Shown piece after piece: positions 1 to 9,158 of a stretch of 64,000 bases of DNA. The notes below the pieces were generated by a model. That model saw nothing but the letters and a program-made list of their open reading frames with translations, ran no database searches and had not been told where the DNA came from. This DNA comes from Harmonia axyridis. Its lineage: Eukaryota > Arthropoda > Insecta > Coleoptera > Coccinellidae. Position numbers and translations under genes: made by a program. Location of the stretch: the NCBI RefSeq assembly GCF_914767665.1, contig NC_059502.1, forward strand, positions 47,218,753 to 47,282,752, read 5' to 3'. How positions within the stretch are numbered: the stretch's first letter is position 1; every line of letters starts with the position of its first letter.

Positions 1-189
1 TTAACGCTGAATTCAACGATATCTCATACAATTTCATTCAAAGTTGATTTTCAGGTGATTTTGACCCTCATCCAAATTTAATAGTGTGGATGTAAAAAAA
101 AAACAAATCTATAAACGATATCCATGTTCTGACCCAAATTCAATCGAACCCAGAAAAAAAATCGAGAACTGGGGCCAGTGAATGGAATT
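1..189. repeat. Left inverted-repeat arm of an old DNA transposon (cut by window start)
   Basis: Positions 1 to about 77 are an imperfect reverse complement of about 7705-7781, so the BEL element between them was inserted into an older element with long terminal inverted repeats. The outer tip lies before the window. The element's right half, including a transposase tail, continues at 7182-8156. No coding capacity is seen in this left piece. Confidence 0.6.
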
Positions 190-668
190 TAATTGTCCGC
201 AAAAAGGGGTTTGCGGTCAATTTCAGATGAATTTTTCTACTAATATTGAACAACCGAAAAATTGTGAAATGCAACTTACCCCAACGGGCTGCAGAAGAAA
301 CCTAGGCGAATCACTGCTAATATGGTTCCAAAAAGGAGGTTCCAAGGAGGGGAATTCAGGGGAATTTACCTCCCTTAAGTACCTATGGCTTCACCTGGTA
401 GATGATAAATTCAGGGCACTTCACGAATAGATGTTCAATATTATTTTGTTCACTAACACTAGTAGATGACGATGAAGAAGATAGATGATAATAAATTAAA
501 GTTAATTATGATGAGTTATCAGAAGATTACTTAATTTGAAACTTTTCTATATTTAGCACGTACGATCGATATTAAAATCTGTTCTGTTTCTCCGCTGACA
601 GCCGATACGAAATCAGATTCTACCGGGGTCGTTCGAGAAGAAATACGACCGTAGTTCACGACTGAACA
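190..668 (-). repeat. 3' LTR of BEL copy 1
   Basis: 479 bp, matching 6698-7176. It lies at the 3' end because the element is on the minus strand. The next 17 bases (669-685) read on the minus strand as a G-rich tract, AGGGCGGGCGGCA, which is the likely polypurine primer for plus-strand synthesis. Confidence 0.93.
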
Positions 669-746
669 TGCCGCCCGCCCTGAAGTGTCCCTTCAGTAAG
701 ATAACTGAACTGAAGAAGTGAACAGACGAAATAATTCAGGAGCAAT

Positions 747-2422
747 CTACTGAGTTGGAAGAGGACACAGTTTAACGACTGGTCGCCGAATTGTCCCAAA
801 CGCAGTGGCAACATCAGCAACGCGGGTTGTGGAATCAGTTCCCGGAAAAACAGATGATATACGACCGATAGACCACTTTAGAGGAGGAAGATTGTCATCT
901 CGAATGACGACAACGGTACCTGGAAGGATAGCAGTAGATGGGTGCAACCATTTGTGACGTTGCTGCAAGGTGTGCAGGTACTCCGTACGCCAACGCTACC
1001 AGAAGTCCTGCTGAAATCATTGGACTAGTTGCCAGCGAGACAGACGGTTTACTGATACGGAACTCACATCGTTATCAGGAGGAGCGGTGAGGGAGCGAAA
1101 AACCAAAACATGCCCTGGTGTGAGAGCTTCAAAATCAGAAGGATCAGACGAAGGGAGATACAGAGGACGAGAGATGAGAATTGCCCATACCTGAGTACAG
1201 ACGGTGAGAAACTCCTCGTACGTGAGTTTTTGCTCGCCGATAACGCGAGTGAGATGATGCTTAGCAGATTTGACAGCAGCCTCCCAAAGGCCGCCAAAGT
1301 GAGGGCTGGAAGGACGTATGAATCGCCAGTCAGTGCCAGAGGAAGAGGCGGCATCACACAGACTTTGTTGATGTTGTGGAGCAGCCAATAAGCGGCCAAG
1401 GTCACGAAGGTAATTATGCGCACCCACGAAGTTGGTCCCGTTATCCGAAAAGATAACAGAAGGATGACCTCGGCGTGCAACAAAGCGACGATAAGCAGCA
1501 ATGAAAGCTGAAGTGGATAGCTCAGACGCTAACTCTAGGTGAAACAGATGAAGACGACTAGATATGCTTTGGTGCTGACGGCTCCGCGCAGTCGCGCACT
1601 CGTCACGTAAAATGAACCGGCATAGTCAACGCCAGTGGTAAGAAAAGCCATAGCAGAAGATAACCGCTCAGGCGGAAGATTGCCCATTGGCTGAATGAGA
1701 GGACGAGGTTTGCAGGAGAAGCATCGGTTACATTTTCGTAGACGGTTACGAACTACGTTGCGGCCATCCAAGATCCAGAACCGTCGACGAATGAACGAAT
1801 GCTTAGCTAAAGCACCGGCGTGAAGTAGACGATAATGGGCATCATCAATGATCAGATGCGTGAGATGATGATTTTTGGGTAGGAGAACAGGATGTTTGTG
1901 TTTATGAGGTAGTAAGGAGGCTGAAAGGCGACCACCGACACGTATAAGTTCATGATTGTCGAGAAAGAGATGGAGTTTCATGACAAGCCGATGACGAGAA
2001 GAAGGTTTTTTAAGTTCAGCTAGCTCCTCAGCGAAATGCAGAGACTGAACTAGACGTATCAAACAAATTTCAGCTTCTTGAAGCTCAATAGAGGAGAAGA
2101 AACCTGAGCGAGGGAAAGATGGACGACGAGCATTTACCATGAAACGTCGACAAAAGGCAGTTACGCGCTTGAGACGAAGATACGAAGAGAAACGTTCTAT
2201 GAAGGTGGTTTCATTGGAGATGGCCGCTAACATTAAGGAGGAGATCGGCTTTGCTTCGTCGTCCACCTGTTCAGTTTGAGATGAATCGACAGAGGAAAGA
2301 AGCCACGAGGATGGGTCGAGAGACAACCAAGGAGGACCGCGCCACCACAATGGGTGGTGATGAATATCTGAGGGCATCAATCCTCGAGAGGCGCAATCAG
2401 CTGGATTGTCTTCAGATATCAC
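747..2422 (-). pseudogene. BEL copy 1 integrase region (frameshifted)
   Basis: This is the C-terminal part of the BEL polyprotein, read in two frames: 2422-1535, then 1427-1017 and 968-747. It starts with the end of the RNase H-integrase linker. It then has an H2C2 zinc-binding region with CNRCFSC near 1720, the first catalytic Asp in GVDYAG, a core part with FGGLWEAAVKSAKHHL (catalytic Glu), and the C-terminal domain with WSIGRISSVFPG. Compared with copy 2, 16 bases are missing near 1535-1545. The deletion lies between two gtgaa repeats and shifts the frame after LVVFICFT. The protein would insert cDNA into the genome, but this copy cannot make it whole. Confidence 0.9.
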
Positions 2423-4299
2423 ATGCCTCCAGCAATCAAATCCTGTATCTCAGCGACTCGATTGCCAACAAATGTCTTCCACCTGTGACTCTCACCACGG
2501 ATCCACGACAAGGCAACAGAAGAATCGCAAAAGGCAATATAGTCAGCACTGAGATTCTGTAAAACGCGGGTAAACAAATGATGCATGAGTTTTGCGAGAA
2601 GATGGGCACCGCAGAGTTCTAGACGAGGCAGGGACATTGCTTTACAAGGAGGAATTTTGGATTGGGCCGCTAAAAGTGACACATGGAATCAACCGGACGA
2701 TGTTAGAGTGCTTAGATAAACAACTGCAGCATAGCCGGATTCAGAGGCATCACAGAAGCCGATGAAGCGATGAGCAGAAGAAGAAACGGCAGGGATGAAT
2801 CGTGGTATGTGAAGCTCTGTCAACGTGGGAAGCTGGGATTGAAACTGCAACCACCTGTTTTGAATCTCATTCGAGAGAGGTTGATCCCATTCTAGATGAA
2901 GTAGACAGAGCTGATGAAAAAAGATTTTGGCATAGAAAGTGACTGGAGTTAGCCATCCCAAAGGATCGAAGATTCTAGCCATCTGACTCAGCACATTCCG
3001 TTTGGTGACAGTCGTTGAATTTAAACGGACGGAATAAAAGAAGTGATCAGATGCAGGATTCCATCCAAGTCCCAGAATTTTGAGACTTGGTTCACGGTCA
3101 AGAAGAAGGGGGTCAATAGGGGAGGATTCCCTACGATGATCAGATGGGATACCGTCTAGCAGGGGAAGATGATTAGTAGCCCATTTACGCAGCTCAAAAC
3201 CACCCGCCATGAGCAGGTCTTGAACCTGCTTTCGCAATTCAAGAGCTTCAGATTCGGATGAACAGCCGGTCAAGATGTCATCGACATAAATCTCATTCAG
3301 CAAGACTTGCCTTGCCGTAGGAAATCTGAGTCCGTCGTCCGAAGCTAGCTGATGAAGGGTTCTAAGTGCTAGGTAAGGAGCCGAGGAAACTCCATAGGTG
3401 ACTGTGTTCAGACGGTAATATTGGAGGGGTTCCCGTTTGGAGAAACGCCAGACGATGCGTTGATAATCCCTTTGCTCAGGGCGTATCAGGATCTTTCGAT
3501 ACATCTGTTTGATATCGGCAGTAAAAACAAATTGATGTAGACGAAAACGAAGCAAAAGAGTGGAAATGTCCGTTTGCAGCTTCGGGCCGGTAAGCAGATG
3601 ATCGTTGAGGGATTTGCCATTAGCAGATGCGCAAGAGGCGTTGAAGACAACTCGAATTTCAGTAGCAGGATCATCTGGACGGTGAACAGGATGATGAGGA
3701 ATATAATAAGGTTCATATCGAGGATGGTCAAATGATTCAGCAACCAATTCCATGTGACCACTCGAGAGATAATCTCGCATAAACTCATGATAGGCGACAC
3801 GAAGATCAGGGTTATTTTCTAGACGATTTTCTAATCGAGGAAACTGCCTAGTCGCCACATTGACAGAGGTACCCAGACGATAAGATGAGAAGGGCAAACC
3901 AACAGTGTATCTGCCAGTGGAGTCACGAGTGACTTCAGCGCGATACAGAACTTCACACTCCTTCTCGGCAGGGGTCAAAGGAAGCACGTCAGGTACTTTA
4001 TCGAGTTCCCAAAAACGCCGAACGATGTTGACAAGTTCCTGATCTGAATGACGCGGGGAGCTCAGAGGGTCCGTGATGACAGGAGAACTTATCACATCAG
4101 ATGATGAGATACTGGCAGAAGCATCAGAAGAATCAGTATTGTCCGAAGGAACATGGTAGGTGGCCTCTGATAGAAGGTCTTTGGGCTGAGAAGGGGATGG
4201 AGAAGACACAGCAGATGATGACCCTGCTGAAAATGACGGAAAAGTGTTTTGACTAGAAGGTCGAATGCGACTATGAACAGTGGCTGGTGAGAAAGACAC
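2419..4299 (-). pseudogene. BEL copy 1 reverse transcriptase and RNase H
   Basis: The region reads in one frame apart from a stop near 2683-2688, between 4299-2689 and 2682-2419. An acid- and Ser-rich linker is followed by the RT: VVFNASCAS, FTADIKQMYRKI, YGVSSAPYLALR and the catalytic NEIYVDDILTG. Then come the Pao-type region (GWLTPVTFYAKIFFHQL) and the RNase H start (GFCDASESGYAAVVYL). The RT copies element RNA into cDNA inside gag particles. The frame continues directly from the protease region across an in-frame TGA at 4345-4347, which copy 2 shares. The stop near 2683-2688 is absent in copy 2, which reads through there. Confidence 0.93.
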
Positions 4300-4344
4300 G
4301 TGTTTTGTCTTCCTCCGATGGCGAGCATACGGCCCATAAAGTAC

Positions 4345-4938
4345 TCAACCTAAGGTGCTAGATAATGCACCTGGAAGCTCAGACGATGGGCACAACGTGC
4401 CAGGAAGAACTAGATGAGGAAGCACATCCGAGCCGATCAACATTCCAATGGCACGAGGAAGAAAAAAGAGTGGATCAGCCAGGCTGAGTTTCTGAAACTC
4501 AGGCCACCGGCCGTTGAATGCTTTGACAGGAAGGGGATCTATTTGGCTGTCAATAACGTAAGCTTTGATGATGAGATTGGGAGGATCCCCTTGGTGATAG
4601 AGAGTGACGTATGCGTACCCCTGAATGCGAAACTGATCCGCGTTACTCAAGGTGCGAAGTTGGATGGTTTCAGGGTGGATGAAAAGACGAAGCTTGGAGG
4701 CCCACTCACGGGTGATAAGGGTGTGCTGGCAGCCGGAATCCAGGAGAGCACGGCCGAACACGACATTTCGCCGGTTATCAAGACGTATCCAAGCGGTAGG
4801 CATGAGATAGTCAGGATTATTGGTCTGACGCAAAGACGACCGCAGAGATGAAGACAGATGATAAGAAGAGAACAGACGGAAAGACGAAGACAGATGTTTG
4901 TTTGACGGAGTAAGACAACCGCGAGATGACCAGTGCAG
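4345..4938 (-). CDS. BEL copy 1 aspartic protease region
   Basis: This open stretch starts immediately after the gag TGA (4939-4941) and is in the same frame as gag. It ends at a second TGA (4345-4347), also in frame with RT. The protease active-site motif is LLDSGCQHTLITREWASKL, where DSG is the retroelement form of the pepsin DTG triad. A Ser-rich leader precedes it. The domain cuts the gag-pol polyprotein. There is no convincing ATG at its start, so it is probably made only as an extension of gag. Copy 2 shows the same organisation with the same two TGA codons. Confidence 0.85.
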   Translation of the reverse strand: MHWSSRGCLTPSNKHLSSSFRLFSSYHLSSSLRSSLRQTNNPDYLMPTAWIRLDNRRNVVFGRALLDSGCQHTLITREWASKLRLFIHPETIQLRTLSNADQFRIQGYAYVTLYHQGDPPNLIIKAYVIDSQIDPLPVKAFNGRWPEFQKLSLADPLFFLPRAIGMLIGSDVLPHLVLPGTLCPSSELPGALSSTLG

Positions 4939-6444
4939 TCATTCGGAACCACTTCCAGGGGAGTGGGAAGAATGAAGGGGAGGTGAAGCTGGCGAGGCTC
5001 GAGACGACACTGAACCTGCCGCCTCAGGGCTTCGGCGTGACATCAGCGAGATCCCCGCTGATCGAGCCCTTATTGAGTTGCCCCGAGAGGTGAAAGCACG
5101 GGTTGGCTCCTCTGATGAAACAGAGGGCGAAGAAGGACGTTCTTCCGTTGAAAGGGATTTCCTTCCAGCATAGGAAACGGAAGGGGATGCAGTGGCAGCA
5201 GATGCCGCGGCAGCAGATGCCAGATGGAGAATTGTATGGTGCCTTCCCCCGCATGTGTGACAGCTCTGACTCGAACTGCACTTAGCGGTGGCATGGAAAG
5301 ACGACATGCAATATCTACATAGTCGCCTTTCAGTCACGAAAGCTCGTCGCTGATTAACGTTCATGGCCTTGAACTCACGACAATGGCGAACAGAATGATT
5401 CGCCGAGCAAAACACACACGCGGAAGACGACGAAGGGCACGCACCAGCGTAAGCAGGGCGGCGAGGATACACACCAGAGGATGAAGGCACAGACGATGGG
5501 GAAACAGATGCTGAGCCTGCTGGAGATTGAGGTCTTAATGATCCCTTCGGCGCAATGGATGAGGTGACGGAAGTGCTCTCCAACACTCACAACTGTCGAT
5601 TGCTGAATTCGAGCAACTGAGCGAGAGTGGGAAAGTCATCAGGGGATAACTGCCCCTCAAACAAGTGGCGAGATGGTATATCGAGGTTGCGCAAAGCTAA
5701 AGAAAACAAGAGGAAGTCAGCCAGATCTGAAAGGGGCAATGCCTTGATAGCACGAATGGCATTCTGATGCGTCGTGACGAAATTCTTCAACTGTGGTAAG
5801 GAAGACACAGATGCGGGCCGTGAATCCAAGATCTGATTCACATAAAGATTCGCCAAACGACGAGGGTTTTGATACCGGGAGTGAAGGGCTTGATAGGCCA
5901 AAGGGTAATTCACCGAATTTAATTGAAAGCCAGAGATGACAGATGCTGCTTCACCAGAGATGGCAGATGCCAAGAGGTGAAACTTCTGAACGGGCGCCAG
6001 GGAATTGTTCTGATGCACTAAGGCATCGAATAGAGCGATGAATCCGGGCAATTCCTCAACCTTGCCCTGAAAGCAAGGCAGGTCAACCCGCGGAATAGAT
6101 AGCTCAGCCGATGACAATGATGGCGCCTTAACAGACGTAGATGCGGTTAGACGACTATGGGCGACACGTACATGTAGGCAAATTTCAAAAAATGCCTCGA
6201 ATTTTGATGGTGATCCGATCTGACCAGGCTCCTCTAGCTGAGAATTGAGTTGGACAACTAACTCATCAGCCTCCCTGAAAGTCTTTTCCACTTTGACCAA
6301 CTCAGCCAGACACATGTTGGCCACATCGACTTCTGTGGTCAAATCCTCTATTTATTTAAGAAGAGTAGATGCCGCATAAAATGCATTCTCGCGCTTAATG
6401 ACAGATGTTGCCAAAGAGGCCTTCAATTTATCCGTTGACGGCAT
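4939..6444 (-). pseudogene. BEL copy 1 gag
   Basis: The probable start is the ATG at 6444 (protein begins MPS), the position also used in copy 2. Near 6349 the sequence has TAA where copy 2 has TTA. At 5587-5589 a TGA replaces the CGA of copy 2, a typical CpG deamination. Otherwise the frame is open to 4939. The N-terminal half is an alpha-helical gag domain, with VDLPCFQGKVEELPGFIALFD typical of BEL gag. The C-terminal half carries zinc knuckles (CFCSANHSVRHC, then CRYCMSSFHATAKC and CHTCGGRHHTILH), followed by a Ser/Arg-rich tail ending GSGSE. It packages element RNA. Confidence 0.92.
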
Positions 6445-6678
6445 TTTAAATTGTCGAATGACCCCGGTATGTATATCGGTATGAATTAATTCCGGAAAAT
6501 CTAAGAAGAACAGACGATGTGTTTATCGTTGATGATAATGAACAGATGACGCGCGAAAAGATAACCGTGTTATGAATTTTCAATAACTACCCAATTAATG
6601 AATGAAAATCAAATCACAAATTCAATCAGATGAACGGAAATGACAATTAGACTGAATTTAGGGGGTTTTAAGATATTT

Positions 6679-6696
6679 TCCCGGGTTTCGGCACCA
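6679..6696 (-). other. Primer binding site, tRNA-Phe(GAA)
   Basis: The plus strand here reads tcccgggtttcggcacca, which is exactly the 3' end of animal tRNA-Phe including CCA. On the element's own (minus) strand it is therefore an 18-base primer site. It lies one base from the 5' LTR (6698-7176). The same site is present in copy 2 at 37560-37577. The tRNA assignment is from recall of the insect tRNA-Phe sequence. Confidence 0.88.
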
Positions 6697-6697
6697 A

Positions 6698-7176
6698 TAA
6701 TTGTCCGCAAAAAGTGGTTTGCGGTCAATTTCAGATGAATTTTTCTACTAATATTGAACAACCGAAAAATTGTGAAATGCAACTTACCCCAACGGGCTGC
6801 AGAAGAAACCTAGGTGAATCACCGCTAATCTGGTTCCAAAAAGGAGGTTCCAAGGAAGGAAATTCAGGGGAATTTACCTCCCTTAAGTACCTATGGCTTC
6901 ACCTGGTTGATGATAAAATCAGGGCACTTCACGAATAGTTGTTCAACATTATCTTGTTCACTAACACTAGTAGATGACGACGAAGAAGATAGATGAAAAT
7001 AAACTAAAATTAATTATGATGAGTTATCAAAAGATTAATTAATTTGAAACTTTTCTATATTTAGCACGTACGATCTATATTAAAATCTGTTCTGTTTCTC
7101 CGCTGACAGCCGATACGAAATCAGATTCTACCGGGGTCGTTCGAGAAGAAATACGACCGTAGTTCACGACTGAACA
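6698..7176 (-). repeat. 5' LTR of BEL copy 1
   Basis: 479 bp, matching 190-668, and carrying the promoter end of the minus-strand element. A 66-82 residue open frame runs antisense through it (6714-6938) and recurs in all four BEL LTRs; I treat it as incidental. Confidence 0.93.
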
Positions 7177-7181
7177 GAATT

Positions 7182-8156
7182 TTTCAAAAACTGCTGTTAA
7201 TAAAATGGTCAAGAGACGCTTATACAATGATTTTAAATTTGAATACCAAGCCTTGCAAAAATTATTTCGCAATGATCTCAAAATGAAGTTCGATTCTGTA
7301 ATTTGTTTCAACGGAACAAATGACAAATACAACAATAGTGATACCTCGCGAGAAAATTGAGAATGTTTTGGAAGGTATTCAAGGAGACCAAACAAGCAAA
7401 TGTATAAGAAGTATGGGTTTCAGAACCGTAAAGTGCATTCTACAAAATGGTGGACATTTCGAACACTTACTTCATTAATTTTCATTTACTTTCGAATAAT
7501 CATTTGATTTTTCTTTCACTAAATGATACTTTCGTTTAATTATTAAGAATTGAAATATTTACATGATTATTATAAAAGAAGAACCAAAAAACCAGTATAC
7601 TGGTTTCTTGTTTTCATTCTAATATTTTCTAATCGAAATTTATTGCATATTGCATGTTGTTAATTGAACTAAATGAAGGTAATACAGATCCGACCCAAAG
7701 AAAATTGGATAAGGGTCAAAATCACCTGAAAATCTACTTTGAATGCCATTGTATGATATATCGTTGAATTCAGCGTTGAAAGTTATTTCGAAAGATCTCA
7801 TAAAATATGCAGGTCCGTATTGAAAAAAATGAGGTTGAGGGTGGCCCAGAGAGTACGAAACGTTGGATACGAAATCTAATTACTTCAAATTGAGGATGAT
7901 TTACTGTCAAATAAAAAATTCCTGTACCATTTTTTGATGATATTTGAAATGAAGTGGGAAAAAAAGAAAAATCAAAATGACATAATTTAATTTTCTTATG
8001 ATATCTCGAAAACCTGCCTTGATAATCTCGATTTGTTTGAACTGCTTGATAATGCTTCTATGCATGCAACTTTTTCTTCATTTGACAGACCTTCTAACTC
8101 TTATGGTTTAAAAGTTACCAATACAATCCCATTGAAAAAGTGGCCACCCTGTATAT
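7182..8156. mobile_element. Right half of the old DNA transposon interrupted by BEL copy 1
   Basis: This piece contains the end of a transposase (7347-7478), the inverse partner (about 7705-7781) of the sequence at the window start, and AT-rich sequence. It ends in gtggccaccctgtata, so its outer terminus would read TACAGGGTGGCCAC. That terminus resembles the ACAGGGTGTTTC ends of the foldback elements at 38779-42290 and 53758-55933. No intact gene remains. Confidence 0.6.
7347..7478 (+). pseudogene. C-terminal tail of a DDE transposase (relic)
   Basis: About 43 residues are open up to TAA at 7476-7478. The tail contains RTVKCILQNGGHFEHLLH. The pattern CIxxNGGHFEHLL is the usual C-terminus of the Tc1/mariner-like insect transposases that carry DUF4817 at the N-terminus (recognised from memory). 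No catalytic core remains next to it. It belongs to the DNA transposon spanning the BEL insertion. Confidence 0.6.
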
Positions 8157-8166
8157 TATTCCGTCG

Positions 8167-8179
8167 TTATTATTATTAT
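8167..8179. repeat. (TTA)n microsatellite at the 3' side of the Dong element
   Basis: About four TTA units abut the 3' end of the R4/Dong LINE. A second run of the same phase follows the element's 5' end at about 12284-12300. Insertion between TAA repeats is the described target habit of Dong elements. Confidence 0.8.
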
Positions 8180-8255
8180 CATCCGACTTCTGCCTATACG
8201 CGTAGGATTTCTCCTCGCCGTCGGCTTCTCACTCCTCGCTAAGAGGAACATTCAC

Positions 8256-9158
8256 TCAATGCCAGATATTTAAAATATCAGAAGGGCAGAGCTCGGTCGT
8301 GTCCGGTCGTTGTGGTCCCCCTGGTTCTCGTAGAACTTCTAGTCCTCTCACACGTGATCCTTGGACCTGTCCTTCGCTTCCTAGGAATTTTCTCACCGTC
8401 CTTGCAGTACCTAAAAGAACAGCTTTCTGCCTTATATTACATATATACTCACTAAGTTCTAGTTGCTTGATATTTCTCTTGAGATTTTTGGGTACTATTC
8501 CTGTTGTTGAGATGATAATTGAAATAGTTCTCGTTGATATCATTCCCCACTGGCGCTTTATCTGAAATTCGAGGTCCCTATATTTTGAAATATTTTCGAC
8601 CTCTTTTTGACGCATGTTGTTGTAATTTGGTATTGCTACGTCAACGAGTAATGCTGTCTTTTGATGTTTATCTACTAGTAAAATATCTGGTCTATTGTGA
8701 GGGACTGTTTTATCAGTCAAAACTGTACTATCCCAATACAGCTTATAGCGTTCGTTTTCCAGGATGGTCTCCGGTCGGTACTTGTAATATGGCATTTTGT
8801 CAGAATGAATTAGTTTTAATATGGTTGCCAATTCTTGGAGTAGTATCTTTCCCAATGCATCGTGTCTCTCTTTATATTCATTTCCTGCAAACATTTGACA
8901 TCCTTCCGTGATATGTTGTATTGTGTCATTTGTTGGACACCCATATCGACATCGATCGTCAGTAATAGTTCGATCCTTTATGATATGCCTGCAGTAATTT
9001 CTAGTTGAGATCACTTGGTCTTGGATGGCTAAAAAAAAACCTTCCGTTTCTGGGTACATTGCACCTGATGTGAGCCAATAGTTCGACGCTTCAATGTTGA
9101 CAGGATCCTGGTTCACCTCGTTGAAATGTCTTCCATGCAGGGGTTTCTCTCTCTCCAT
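8256..9158 (-). CDS. Dong: CCHC finger and restriction-like endonuclease part
   Basis: About 300 residues. An N-terminal stretch leads to a CX3CX7HX4C finger (CRYGC...H...C) and then a PD-(D/E)XK-type nuclease with RPDILLVD and LLVDVAIPNYNN. It ends in a Lys/Arg-rich segment. In R2/R4 elements this part nicks the target for target-primed reverse transcription. It overlaps the RT frame over 9113-9158 but in another frame, so one base was gained or lost there within a GA/A-rich run. The ATG at 9158 is probably not a natural start: the family has a single open frame. Confidence 0.85.
   Translation of the reverse strand: MEREKPLHGRHFNEVNQDPVNIEASNYWLTSGAMYPETEGFFLAIQDQVISTRNYCRHIIKDRTITDDRCRYGCPTNDTIQHITEGCQMFAGNEYKERHDALGKILLQELATILKLIHSDKMPYYKYRPETILENERYKLYWDSTVLTDKTVPHNRPDILLVDKHQKTALLVDVAIPNYNNMRQKEVENISKYRDLEFQIKRQWGMISTRTISIIISTTGIVPKNLKRNIKQLELSEYICNIRQKAVLLGTARTVRKFLGSEGQVQGSRVRGLEVLREPGGPQRPDTTELCPSDILNIWH

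Larger units (their letters stand above)
190..7176 (-). mobile_element. BEL/Pao LTR retrotransposon, copy 1 (full-length, inactivated)
   Basis: The element has two 479-bp LTRs (190-668 and 6698-7176) and is flanked by a 5-bp target duplication, gaatt (185-189 and 7177-7181). In its own orientation the LTR begins TGTTCAG and ends ACAATTA. Coding order on the minus strand is gag, protease, RT/RNase H, integrase, as in the BEL/Pao superfamily. The primer site matches tRNA-Phe. The copy is dead: stops interrupt gag, and frameshifts break the integrase. Its sister is at 29634-38066, with nine extra bases per LTR. The two LTRs of this copy differ at several positions, so the insertion is not very recent. 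Confidence 0.95.

Noticed and set aside
182..430. Open frame of about 67-82 residues (MNFSTNIEQPKNC) recurring at 182, 6714, 29672 and 37617
   Set aside because: It lies in all four BEL LTRs, antisense to the element. Its recurrence is explained by LTR duplication, not by selection on a protein.
1110..1391. Plus-strand frame across the BEL integrase (also at 30563-30844)
   Set aside because: Shadow of the minus-strand integrase coding sequence.
6679..6696. Exact tRNA-Phe 3' end as a possible tRNA gene (also 37560-37577)
   Set aside because: Only the last 18 bases are present and they abut an LTR. It is the primer binding site.
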